A DNA stretch of 47,293 bases from Pseudomonadota bacterium (lineage in GTDB: Bacteria; Pseudomonadota; Alphaproteobacteria; Rickettsiales; UBA6187). The stretch's first letter is position 1; each line of letters begins with the position of its first letter. The stretch is taken from the NCBI GenBank assembly GCA_027620075.1, contig JAQCEY010000011.1:1-47293 (forward strand), given 5' to 3'. The notes under the pieces are model-generated. The model did no database searches. It had not been told where the DNA came from and was given only the letters and a program-made list of their open reading frames with translations. A program made the position numbers and the translations under genes. Shown piece after piece: positions 34,924 to 42,881 of the stretch.

Positions 34924-35889
34924 TTAGCAAAAATTTTCCAATATCATTGATGCCACTCTTTTAGTATCGTCAAGAGGCTCATATTTCCATTTTTCCCATT
35001 TTCCGGTCAACGGTCTTGCACAGCCTTTTTCGTAGAGATTTTGATGGAACCTACGGTGCTTATCGGGAGTAAGGCTTTCGGGTGCGTATATAAACACCGG
35101 CTTGCCTGATGAACATGCCTCCGAACACATAGAAATAGAATCACCGCTTGCGATAATTGCGTCTGAAATTGCCAGATAACCGAAATACGGATTTTCGTTA
35201 GTGCTGTAATAATCGTGATAATGGAACTTTACCTTTATTTCTTTTTTCAAGACTTGTACGGCATCTTCGCTTGTTCTACGGCTATTAGTTACTAACAATG
35301 AGCCTTTTTTATCCTGAAAGAAAAGATTTACTTTATTGGCAAGCTCTTGTGCATGTGCGGCTGTGAATTTGCCTTTTTTAGTATCACCGCCCACCAAAAG
35401 TGCAACAAACGGGTCTTGCATATAGGAAAAAGCTTCTTCCCATTTTTGCTTCTTTTTACTTAACACGTCTTTGTTGATGCGGTTTGGTGAGCCTACGGTA
35501 GTTACGATACGCCCGCCTGCGGCTATACCGTCATGCTGCGGTACGAATATCATATCGAAATGCCTGTAAGGAAAGCCCGGCCACATAATCTGTATGGCTT
35601 TGGTTTTACCTTGCGATACTTTTTTTATGTACCTTGCCACCGGTGCGGTTTTCCTCCCTGCACCAATTACAATGTCCGGCCATGGCGATTTTAACTCCGA
35701 ACTTTCTTCAACGTCCACACCACGCAGACTTGAACCACGCAATATGTTCGGCCATTTTCCCATTTCATCATACACAACGTCTTTCACTTCAAAAGGCAGC
35801 CCCATTGCCTCTGCAACACCCAGAACCTGATTTACATTTCCGGCTCTGTCATCGGCTAACACCCAGATTACCGGTTTCTTTTCGGTCAT
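34924..35889 (-). CDS. ELM1-family protein
   Basis: This resembles the ELM1 family (named after a plant mitochondrial fission factor) that is common in alphaproteobacteria. The sequence starts WVLADDRAGNVNQVLGVAEAMG and contains PWPDIVIGAGRKTAPVARYI, LLVGGDTKKGKF, LLVTNSRRTSEDA, and the C-terminal SGDSISMCSEACSSGKPVFIYAPE. This layout resembles GT-B glycosyltransferases, so it may act on a cell-envelope glycan, but its biochemical role is unknown. It is 321 residues, 25 bases downstream of the SLC13-type permease and likely cotranscribed with it. Confidence 0.88.
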   Translation of the reverse strand: MTEKKPVIWVLADDRAGNVNQVLGVAEAMGLPFEVKDVVYDEMGKWPNILRGSSLRGVDVEESSELKSPWPDIVIGAGRKTAPVARYIKKVSQGKTKAIQIMWPGFPYRHFDMIFVPQHDGIAAGGRIVTTVGSPNRINKDVLSKKKQKWEEAFSYMQDPFVALLVGGDTKKGKFTAAHAQELANKVNLFFQDKKGSLLVTNSRRTSEDAVQVLKKEIKVKFHYHDYYSTNENPYFGYLAISDAIIASGDSISMCSEACSSGKPVFIYAPESLTPDKHRRFHQNLYEKGCARPLTGKWEKWKYEPLDDTKRVASMILENFC

Positions 35890-35914
35890 ATAATCTTACC
35901 TATCTTATAACAAA

Positions 35915-37780
35915 TCAAAAATACCAGAACGCAAACGCCGTATAAGTTAACCATACGATTATAGCTAAGGGAAGCCCCGCCCTTATAAAGTCTGAAAACT
36001 TATGATGCCCAGGTCCCATCACCAATAAGTTGGTCTGGTATCCTATAGGCGTTATGAACGAACAGTTACAAGCAAATATAACTGCATATACGAACATCTC
36101 TATAGGAACATTTAACCTTACGGCAACTTCTACCGCAATAGGGGTGAACAAAACAGCACTGGCATTATTGCTCAATACGTTTGTCACCGCAACCATCATT
36201 AGAAAAAGTGCCGACATTATAACAAGTGGACTTGCCCCCGACATTAGCGAAACAACGTTTGTCGCAAGATATGATGCACCTCCGGTAGCCTGCAATGCAG
36301 TCCCCATAGCAAGTGATGCGGCTACTATCAGTAATATCTGGCTATCCACCGCCCTTCTTGCCTGACGCAGATTTATACAGCCGGTCAGTATAACGGCAGC
36401 GGAGCCTGCAAAAGCGGATATTGCGATAGGTACGATATCAAATGCGGCAAGCCCTACGACTAAACCTAAGATAAGTGCCGCCGACTTAGCCTTGCTTCCA
36501 GAATGTATTTCTTCGGCAGACCACTCAAGCAGGAGCATATCCTTGCTTTCCCTCAAGCCCATTATATCATTACGTTTACCCATGATAAGCAGCACGTCAC
36601 CGGCTGCAAGTCGTATCTCGGAAACCCTAGCCCTTATTATCCTTGATTCCCGTTGAATACCAAGCACAACGCAGTTATAATGGTGGTGGAATCCAATCTG
36701 CTCCAGATTTCGCCCTATCATTTTAGAGGTAGGTGTAACAACAACTTCCGCAAGGCTTACATCTGACTGTATCGAGGTATCCGAATCGGTATCATCAGCC
36801 ACTTCTGACGCTCCGGGGTTATTTTGCAATAAACTGCTCGGCTGTTTTGAAAGAAGCTCGGTCAACTCTTTTCTGGTGGCGGAAACCACAAGTATATCCC
36901 TTGAACGGATAGTCATATTCTCATCATAAGGAGGCAAAAAGGCATGTTCGCCCCTTTGTACCATACGCACATTTATATCTTTATATTCGGGAAACTTACC
37001 CTCTTCCAGCTTTTTACCTACAAAATCAGAATTCCTGTCCACCTCTATCTGTGCGATAAACTGCCTTTCATCATCTCCTACAAGGGATTTTGCGAAAGAT
37101 GCCCTGTCAGGCAGCAACCTTGGTGCGATGAACAGCACATAAAGCAAGCCGACAAGTGCCATAATTGCCCCCGGCACTGTAAAATCAAAGAATGTCAGGG
37201 CTTTATACCCCATCTCCTCAAGCGTGCCTGAAACCAAAAGGTTGGTACTGCTTCCTATCAGCGTCATCATACCGCCTAAAATAGCCGCATATGAAAGAGG
37301 TATCATAACCTTACTTACCGACATATTAAGGCTTTTTGACAGAACCGCCAGTATCGGTATGAATATTACCACAACAGGCGTATTATTCAGTATTGCACTG
37401 ACAAGCATTACAACTACAAGCGAAAGCGATATAGCGACAATCGCACTATTTCCGGATATTTTTGTAATTATATGGGCTATTTCGTTCAACGCCCCGGTCT
37501 GCACGACAGCCTGCCCCACCACCAGCAGTCCTATAACCGCTATGAGTGCCTGATTTGAAAATCCTGCTACTATCTTTCCGGTATCAATAAGATCTTTTCC
37601 TTCAACATCTTTTAACGGAAAGAAATGGAAGAATAAAAGCAGTAACGAAAAAACAACTATAGATGTTAATTCAAGAGGAATCTTATCAATAGCGTATGCG
37701 ACCATTGTCACCGCTATCAAAATCAGAACGAACCACATATGATACGCATCATATTGCGTAATATCAAAAATACTGAACAT
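35915..37780 (-). CDS. SLC13-type permease with two RCK_C domains
   Basis: The 621-residue membrane protein belongs to the anion permease superfamily (divalent anion:sodium symporter type). About five N-terminal helices contain NNTPVVVIFIPILAVL. Two central TrkA-C (RCK_C) modules span roughly residues 225-315 and 335-420 (both with the pattern ...RDILVV... / ...GDVLLIMG...). The C-terminal helices contain LSNNASAVLFTPIAVEVA, the matching half of the internal repeat. The substrate (sulfate, phosphate, dicarboxylate) cannot be decided. The regulatory domains suggest control by a small ligand. The ELM1-family gene follows. Confidence 0.92.
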   Translation of the reverse strand: MFSIFDITQYDAYHMWFVLILIAVTMVAYAIDKIPLELTSIVVFSLLLLFFHFFPLKDVEGKDLIDTGKIVAGFSNQALIAVIGLLVVGQAVVQTGALNEIAHIITKISGNSAIVAISLSLVVVMLVSAILNNTPVVVIFIPILAVLSKSLNMSVSKVMIPLSYAAILGGMMTLIGSSTNLLVSGTLEEMGYKALTFFDFTVPGAIMALVGLLYVLFIAPRLLPDRASFAKSLVGDDERQFIAQIEVDRNSDFVGKKLEEGKFPEYKDINVRMVQRGEHAFLPPYDENMTIRSRDILVVSATRKELTELLSKQPSSLLQNNPGASEVADDTDSDTSIQSDVSLAEVVVTPTSKMIGRNLEQIGFHHHYNCVVLGIQRESRIIRARVSEIRLAAGDVLLIMGKRNDIMGLRESKDMLLLEWSAEEIHSGSKAKSAALILGLVVGLAAFDIVPIAISAFAGSAAVILTGCINLRQARRAVDSQILLIVAASLAMGTALQATGGASYLATNVVSLMSGASPLVIMSALFLMMVAVTNVLSNNASAVLFTPIAVEVAVRLNVPIEMFVYAVIFACNCSFITPIGYQTNLLVMGPGHHKFSDFIRAGLPLAIIVWLTYTAFAFWYF

Positions 37781-37875
37781 TTCTTTTAGTTTTCACTCAA
37801 ATAAAACTTATCAACAAAGTCAGGACAATATATCAGAAGAAACAATTTTACAAGAACTACCGCCTAAATACATCA

Positions 37876-37926
37876 TTTTTACAACACAAATATTGTATTG
37901 TAAAAACAACAAAACTTATGTTATAA
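37876..37926 (+). promoter_or_regulatory. Predicted prmC promoter with inverted repeat
   Basis: TTGTAA (37898-37903), a 17-base spacer and TTATAA (37921-37926) form a plausible promoter. TTTTTACAA (37876-37884) and TTGTAAAAA (37898-37906) are a perfect inverted repeat overlapping the -35 box, a possible operator in this divergent region between the permease and prmC. Confidence 0.5.
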
Positions 37927-37965
37927 GCTTGCACAGCCTTCTAATTGAGCAAAAATAAAAGCCAC

Positions 37966-38820
37966 ATGCAAACTATACGTTCGCTCTTAGCGACTTCAAG
38001 AAAAAAACTTAAAAACGCACAGATACCGTCTTATTCATTAGATGCCTATCTGCTAATGTCGCATGTCCTTAAAATATCAAAAGAGGAAATTTTTTGCTAT
38101 CCCATGCGTATATTATCCCAAAACGAGGAGCGACATTTTAACGAACTGGTGCAAAGGCGTGCTGCACGAGAGCCTATTTCCCACATACTGGGCATACGTG
38201 AATTTTGGGGAAAAGAGTTTATAGTTAACAAGAAAACGCTAGACCCCCGCCCCGATTCGGAAAGCCTGATAGAACAGGTACTGGAACTATATGATAATAA
38301 TCCGCCCGCCAAGATACTTGATCTTGGAACCGGAACAGGTTGCCTTTTATTGACTTTACTATCCGAGTTTACCGACTCCGAGGGTGTCGGAGCGGATATA
38401 AGTGAGGCTGCAATTTCGGTTGCAAAAGAAAATTCATTGAAATTAGGTCTTGCCAAACGTAGTAGTTTTGTAGTAAGTAATTGGGGTAAGAGTATTAAGG
38501 GTAATTATGACCTTATAATAAGCAATCCTCCATATATAAAATATTCGGATATTGAAGGTCTGGAACCTGAAGTTTCCAAGTACGAGCCGATACAAGCATT
38601 AGACGGCGGTAAGACCGGACTTGAATGTTATATTGAATTAGCTCCACAGATTTTTAATTTATTATGCGAAGGCGGATTTGCAGTATTTGAGCATGGCATC
38701 GGTCAGGAAACCGAGATAAGGGAGATTCTGGAAAATAATAATCTTAGTTTTGTTAATTACAAACAGGATTTAGCCGGTATTAACAGATGTATTACCGTAC
38801 GCAGGCAAAAACTACATTAA
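37966..38820 (+). CDS. prmC: Peptide chain release factor N5-glutamine methyltransferase
   Basis: PrmC methylates the glutamine of the GGQ motif in release factors 1 and 2. The N-terminal helical domain is followed by EFWGKEFIVNKKTLDPRPDSE, the SAM-binding motif DLGTGTGCLLLTLL, and the catalytic NPPY in IISNPPYIKYSD. I chose the ATG at 37966, giving 284 residues. An in-frame TTG at 37945 would add seven. The next gene is DUF4167, an arrangement common in alphaproteobacteria. Confidence 0.96.
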   Translation: MQTIRSLLATSRKKLKNAQIPSYSLDAYLLMSHVLKISKEEIFCYPMRILSQNEERHFNELVQRRAAREPISHILGIREFWGKEFIVNKKTLDPRPDSESLIEQVLELYDNNPPAKILDLGTGTGCLLLTLLSEFTDSEGVGADISEAAISVAKENSLKLGLAKRSSFVVSNWGKSIKGNYDLIISNPPYIKYSDIEGLEPEVSKYEPIQALDGGKTGLECYIELAPQIFNLLCEGGFAVFEHGIGQETEIREILENNNLSFVNYKQDLAGINRCITVRRQKLH

Positions 38821-38897
38821 TTCAAGAATACCCGAAAAAAATTACCGGATTTAGGTACTATGAAAAACAATTATGTTAAAAATAATCAGGATTTTAT

Positions 38898-39314
38898 ATG
38901 GCAATTATGAGAAACCGTTCGCCACGCAATAGCAATGGCAAAAACAGAAGTGGAAGTGGAAGGCAAAACGGGGGTAAGCGTAATAACCATTCTAACAATT
39001 CTGCAAATCTTACCTCTGTAAAAACAAACTATGAAAAATATACGGAAAAGGCAAAGGAAGCAAGGTCTTCAGGTGACAGGGTTTCAGCAGAAAATTATTT
39101 ACAATACGCCGATCATTACAAAAGGATTCTTATAGAGGCCGAAGAAAGAAAGGAATCTGTTCAGGCAGCAGAATACGAAAATATCCAAACAGAAGAAAAA
39201 AGAGCAGAAATTAATAGCCAACAACTTGAAAATCCAGACAATTCAACCGATATTATAGCTGAGAGAAAAAACAATACTTCTCAGAAAGAATTAAAAGAAG
39301 GCAACGCAAGTTAA
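38898..39314 (+). CDS. DUF4167-family protein
   Basis: The basic, Asn/Gly/Arg-rich start (NRSPRNSNGKNRSGSG...) and the central NYEKYTEKAKEARSSGDRVSAENYLQYADHYKR match DUF4167. This family is widespread in alphaproteobacteria and usually encoded right after prmC. The N-terminus may bind nucleic acid, but the function is not established. The 138 residues end with a Glu/Asn/Lys-rich tail. It is the last core gene before the tRNA and the mobile region. Confidence 0.85.
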   Translation: MAIMRNRSPRNSNGKNRSGSGRQNGGKRNNHSNNSANLTSVKTNYEKYTEKAKEARSSGDRVSAENYLQYADHYKRILIEAEERKESVQAAEYENIQTEEKRAEINSQQLENPDNSTDIIAERKNNTSQKELKEGNAS

Positions 39315-39389
39315 GTTTTGTGCTTGCAAAAAGTGATTTTCCTCGTTAAAAAGCTTTCTTCAGGATTTTTTATCTTGTTTTTATATTAC

Positions 39390-39479
39390 GGACAGGTGGC
39401 CGAGTGGCTGAAGGCGCCTCCCTGCTAAGGAGGTATACGGGTAACTGTATCGAGGGTTCGAATCCCTCTCTGTCCGCCA
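39390..39479 (+). tRNA. tRNA-Ser(GCU)
   Basis: A full cloverleaf can be drawn. The acceptor GGACAGG pairs with CTCTGTCC just before discriminator G and an encoded CCA. The anticodon stem CCTCC/GGAGG encloses loop CTGCTAA, with anticodon GCT at 39424-39426. A long variable arm (TATACGGGTAACTGTATC) is typical of class II serine tRNAs, and the T-arm GAGGG-TTCGAAT-CCCTC is perfect. It reads AGC and AGU. A small hairpin TTATCT-TATT-AGATAA follows at 39480-39495. Confidence 0.97.
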
Positions 39480-39825
39480 TTATCTTATTAGATAACCGCT
39501 CTCTGCTACGAATTTTTGATTCCTTGTAGGGCTGTAAAGCCCAGTGTGAGCAAGGGTTTTCGGACTTTCCTTTTCATTTCACCCTCTCTTTTTCAAAACT
39601 ATATTTGATAAAAAAAACACCATTTTAGCCAATTTCCTCTCTCTTTCTCTGTTTCAGGGTATCTTTTGGATTTTCGGTGACCCTATATTTTACAAGGGTT
39701 ATAGCGTTTTGGTTCGAAAGTGGTAAAGCGGTCGGGTGAGTGTAACTGACAAAATATTATGAAGTAACATTTATATCATAGGAGCGTCATGTACATTCTG
39801 TGTTAGAAAATACACTTTGTAGTAT
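39480..39825. other. Gene-free junction between tRNA-Ser and the mobile region
   Basis: No credible ORF is present. Visible structures are the hairpin TTATCT-TATT-AGATAA directly after the tRNA and GGGCT-GTAA-AGCCC at 39529-39542. A pyrimidine-rich stretch near 39635-39655 is followed by alternating AGGGT / ACCCT / AGGGT motifs (39656-39700). I found no second copy of the tRNA 3' end here. It may contain the left end of the integrated element, but that is inference. Confidence 0.5.
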
Positions 39826-40701
39826 TTATTTTTTAAATCGGATTTGCAACGATTCTTCTAACTCTTCTTCCTCTTCGTATTCTTCAAGGTCTTGGGTTAC
39901 GGTAATTATCGTAAGTGTTTTACCATAATTGCCTAATCCGATTACGTCTTCTTGTATTTCCAAATCATACTCCCCACACCAATCGGAAAGAATGCCTGAA
40001 TTACTATTTTCTTCAGTAGTACAATTGCCTATGTATTTAGCATTAAATGTCTTTGTTAAGGCGCTTGTCGGAATACTATTACCTTTTCTAATCCACTCTA
40101 TATCAGGGAATTGTTTTAATGTTTCTGACATAAAGGCATAATCTATATTATTGCCTTCTGAAACAATAATTGCACATGCTTCTTCTGCAAATTCTGTATA
40201 GCGAATTGCTGTGGCTAGAATGGAAGTCCTACAAAGACTAGCTAACTTTTTTATTGCTGTTAACCCCTCTCCATTTTTACGTATAGCTCTTTGAAAAAGC
40301 TCACTGGGCATTAGTAATGCTGAGGCAAAATTATCTGCTTCTATTTCATACGGATCTTGTGACGTAAAACCTGACTCAGATATATGCATACCATCCCCAT
40401 TTGGTAGAACTCGTTCAATATGTCCATCTAATATATAATGCCCTATTTCATGGGCTATGCTGAACCTTTGAAAACCATCATTTTCAATATGAGTGGCATA
40501 CATAATGCCAAAATCATTCCCTTGTTTTAGTAACATGCCAGAAACACCAGAGGCATTTTTAGGTTTCGCTTGAACTAAAATATCAAGTTTTTTTGCTATA
40601 CCATCTAAATCTACAGGAAGTTCATAAAAATTGTTTTCTTTTAGAAAATGTTCAGCCTTGCGTTGTACCATAACACATCGATCTTTTTTATTTATCATCA
40701 T
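39826..40701 (-). CDS. ImmA/IrrE-family metallopeptidase
   Basis: The 291-residue protein has the zinc protease motif HEIGH at residues 84-88 and a downstream IEADNFASALLMP segment, which supplies the third zinc ligand Glu in this family. An uncharacterised C-terminal part of about 130 residues follows, ending in an acidic stretch (EEYEEEEELEE). ImmA proteins cleave partner XRE repressors, as in ICEBs1, and CapP does so for CapH in CBASS loci. Here the gene overlaps the XRE repressor by 14 bases, exactly that arrangement. It very likely controls the divergent nucleotidyltransferase operon. Confidence 0.9.
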   Translation of the reverse strand: MMINKKDRCVMVQRKAEHFLKENNFYELPVDLDGIAKKLDILVQAKPKNASGVSGMLLKQGNDFGIMYATHIENDGFQRFSIAHEIGHYILDGHIERVLPNGDGMHISESGFTSQDPYEIEADNFASALLMPSELFQRAIRKNGEGLTAIKKLASLCRTSILATAIRYTEFAEEACAIIVSEGNNIDYAFMSETLKQFPDIEWIRKGNSIPTSALTKTFNAKYIGNCTTEENSNSGILSDWCGEYDLEIQEDVIGLGNYGKTLTIITVTQDLEEYEEEEELEESLQIRFKK

Positions 40702-41038
40702 TTTTATTATTTCTCTCCCCTAACATTTGTAAGAAATTTTCAGCCAATTCCATATCTTCACTACTAAAATTCTCTACATGACGAGCTAATTTAGCTGCTA
40801 CTTCACCATGTGCAAATGGGTCATCGCTACGCCCTAAAAGATAGTCTATTGTGACATCTAACCCATTAGCTAGTTTCCGTAAATTATCGAATGATGCTTT
40901 TCTTGATCCAGTCTCAAAATGTGAAATAGCTGATGGTTGCAACCCTGTTTTTTTTGCAAGAGCACCTTGACTTAATCCTCTTAATTCTTCACGAGCCGTT
41001 TTGAGTCGTTCGGCAAAAACATTGGACTCTTTATTCAT
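40688..41038 (-). CDS. XRE-family repressor
   Basis: This is a 116-residue protein with an N-terminal helix-turn-helix (about residues 12-66: RLKTAREELRGLSQGALAKK, then SAISHFETGSRKASF and LDVTIDYLLGRSD). The C-terminal 45 residues are acidic and helical and could be the region cut by the overlapping ImmA-like peptidase. It is divergent from the 48-aa / nucleotidyltransferase / DUF6602-like operon. The perfect palindrome at 41070-41097 is its probable operator, so it would repress both directions. Confidence 0.93.
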   Translation of the reverse strand: MNKESNVFAERLKTAREELRGLSQGALAKKTGLQPSAISHFETGSRKASFDNLRKLANGLDVTIDYLLGRSDDPFAHGEVAAKLARHVENFSSEDMELAENFLQMLGERNNKNDDK

Positions 41039-41063
41039 GTGGACGACTCCGTAATATAATATT

Positions 41064-41097
41064 TGACAATATCGTATATATCATGCTATATACGATA
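41064..41097 (+). promoter_or_regulatory. Promoter of the nucleotidyltransferase operon overlapped by a perfect operator
   Basis: TTGACA (41064-41069), a 17-base spacer and TATATA (41087-41092) form a near-consensus promoter. TATCGTATATA (41070-41080) and TATATACGATA (41087-41097) are perfect 11-bp inverted arms around TCATGC, so a dimeric repressor bound there would cover the spacer and -10 box. The transcription start would be near 41099. Confidence 0.75.
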
Positions 41098-41152
41098 GCG
41101 TAATATTTTATATTACATATTTTTGCAACTGACAATAAGGATTTTTATTATT

Positions 41153-41299
41153 ATGGCCAATAAACGAAAATGTGAGGTTACCGGAAAGAAAGCAGGGACA
41201 GCAGCATCTAGGGTATTACGTAATCCCAAATCAAGTAAAACTGCAAAAACGGCAGCAGCGTCAGCTTTAACACAACGTCCAAATAGAAAGAAAAAATGA
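41153..41299 (+). CDS. 48-residue basic protein of the nucleotidyltransferase operon
   Basis: The ORF encodes MANKRKCEVTGKKAGTAASR followed by a Ser/Ala/Lys/Thr-rich part ending in QRPNRKKK, about a quarter Lys/Arg. A single Cys lies in a C-x-VTGK context. Similar tiny basic proteins are, to my recollection, found before nucleotidyltransferase genes of this kind, but I cannot verify that here. It is the first gene after the repressed promoter, with an AAGGA site 11 bases upstream. Possible roles are nucleic-acid binding or acting as a substrate or adaptor. All are unproven. Confidence 0.75.
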   Translation: MANKRKCEVTGKKAGTAASRVLRNPKSSKTAKTAAASALTQRPNRKKK

Positions 41300-41354
41300 A
41301 ATTTTAAACACTATTCAACAAAAATATTATTTAATACAAGGTGGATAAAACTTT

Positions 41355-42107
41355 ATGTCCGGGGACATATATTTAAACAATGTTATCAAAAAGTATGCCG
41401 TAAATATTTCTAATGCGCAAAATGCAGGGCAATTAATGTATCCCATTTTACAGCGTTGGGGCAATGGTTATATGGTAAAAGCAGAGTTTTCCGGATCTTT
41501 ATCCAAAGGAACCGCAATTTCAATTGGTACTGATGCTGATATTTTTCTTTCGATGTCATCCAGCACTCCAGGAACATTGGCAGATCTTTATAACACTCTT
41601 CACAATGCTATATCTCAGGCAGGGTATGAAACAAGACGACAGAACGTCTCAATTGGAACAACTGTGAATGGATACAAAGTAGATTTGGTTCCAGCCCGCC
41701 GTCAATCTCAATATGGTAATGACCATAGTCTATATCTACGTAAAGCTGCTAGTTATACGAAAACCAACATTAACACCCATATAACATACGTTGCTAACAG
41801 TAATAGGTTATCAGAGATAAAATTAGCAAAAATATGGTGTCAACTGCATCAGTTAGACTTCCCTTCTTTTTATCTTGAGATGTCCGTTATTGATTCACTG
41901 AAATATGCAAGGAGCGGTAATATTTCTACAAATTTTTTGACTGTACTAGAGTTTATTAGTAATAATTTAACAGCAACCCAATATGTGGATCCAGCAAATA
42001 CTAACAATATCATCTCAAATGATTTAACTTATTCAGAAAAATTAACTATTGCAAACAAAGCTAAATTATCAAGAAGTCAGAAAAACTGGGGGAGCATCGT
42101 TTGGTAA
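41355..42107 (+). CDS. OAS/CD-NTase-like nucleotidyltransferase
   Basis: The 250-residue protein has the polymerase-beta-type nucleotidyltransferase signature FSGSLSKGT...TDADIFLS. It has Gly47-Ser48, the metal-binding Asp60 and Asp62, and a third acidic residue Asp110 in YKVDLVPA, so the active site looks complete. The C-terminal helical part (KLAKIWCQLHQLDFPSFYLEMSVI) resembles the OAS-type helical domain. In this context it is a candidate cyclic- or linear-oligonucleotide synthase of a CBASS-like defence locus. A tRNA- or protein-modifying nucleotidyltransferase is the main alternative. It follows the 48-aa gene by 55 bases and is coupled to the next gene. Confidence 0.85.
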   Translation: MSGDIYLNNVIKKYAVNISNAQNAGQLMYPILQRWGNGYMVKAEFSGSLSKGTAISIGTDADIFLSMSSSTPGTLADLYNTLHNAISQAGYETRRQNVSIGTTVNGYKVDLVPARRQSQYGNDHSLYLRKAASYTKTNINTHITYVANSNRLSEIKLAKIWCQLHQLDFPSFYLEMSVIDSLKYARSGNISTNFLTVLEFISNNLTATQYVDPANTNNIISNDLTYSEKLTIANKAKLSRSQKNWGSIVW

Positions 42108-42108
42108 A

Positions 42109-42861
42109 ATGAATAAGGCAAAAATCACTTCTAACACCGATGGAAAATCATTTCTTTGTTCCGCATTTTCTGCAGAACAAGAACTTCTTAAGGTGAAACT
42201 AAATTTTTCTTCCGTGTCCATTACACATGATGGAGTGATGGGTGATGTAAATGAACAGCATTTCATAGAGGTGTTGAGGAAATACCTTCCAAATCGTTAT
42301 GCAATAGATAGTGCAGTTGTAATAGACTCAAATGGATACTCTAGTGATCAAATTGATATAGTGATTTTTGATAAGCAGTATACTCCGACTTTATTTGATC
42401 AACATAATCATCGGTTTGTACCAGCGGAAGCTGTTTATGGCATATTTGAAGTAAAACCAACGGTTAACAAAGAGTATCTTGAGTATGCAGCAGAAAAAGC
42501 AGAATCAGTTCGTATTCTAGAAAGGACTAGCGTTGCAATTACGCATGCAGCAGGAGAATCTCCACCAAGAGAATTATTCCCAATTCTTTCAGGGATAATT
42601 GCAGTTAATGTAGAGTGGACAAAAGGGTTCAATAGCAACGCATTTATAGATAATCATAGCTTATTAAATGGCAACAAGTTAATTAATTGTGGCTTAGCGG
42701 TGTCTGGTGGGTGTTTTGATGATTTTGGAGAAAAATTAGAAATATGTCCTACAAATAATTCTTTGGGGTATTTTATGTTCCGACTTCTTCAAAAACTACA
42801 GGGACTTGGCACTGTTCCTGCGGTAGATTGGAATAAATATGCACTTGTTATGAAGGCTTAA
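42109..42861 (+). CDS. DUF6602-like protein with PD-(D/E)xK-type signature (putative effector)
   Basis: I start at the ATG at 42109, one base after the stop of the nucleotidyltransferase. A longer frame from 42049 lies inside that gene. The 250-residue protein has an N-terminal helix, then VNEQHFIEVLRKYLPNRYAI, a VIDSNGYSSDQIDIVIFD stretch and AVYGIFEVKPTV. Asp83, Glu114 and Lys116 have the order and spacing of a PD-(D/E)xK nuclease core, with Glu49 as an extra candidate. The pattern resembles DUF6602. In the operon it would be the effector or partner of the nucleotidyltransferase. Nuclease activity is a prediction, not a known property. Confidence 0.75.
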   Translation: MNKAKITSNTDGKSFLCSAFSAEQELLKVKLNFSSVSITHDGVMGDVNEQHFIEVLRKYLPNRYAIDSAVVIDSNGYSSDQIDIVIFDKQYTPTLFDQHNHRFVPAEAVYGIFEVKPTVNKEYLEYAAEKAESVRILERTSVAITHAAGESPPRELFPILSGIIAVNVEWTKGFNSNAFIDNHSLLNGNKLINCGLAVSGGCFDDFGEKLEICPTNNSLGYFMFRLLQKLQGLGTVPAVDWNKYALVMKA

Positions 42862-42881
42862 TGTTTTCACAAGTGATTTTC

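Noticed and set aside
39705-39730. GGTTCGAA near 39711 as a remnant of a duplicated tRNA 3' end (attachment site)
   Set aside because: Only eight bases match the tRNA T-arm and the rest differs, so a chance match is more likely.
4594-39842. CRISPR array
   Set aside because: The repeats seen are palindromic elements scattered singly between genes, not regularly spaced identical repeats with unique spacers, and no cas genes are present.
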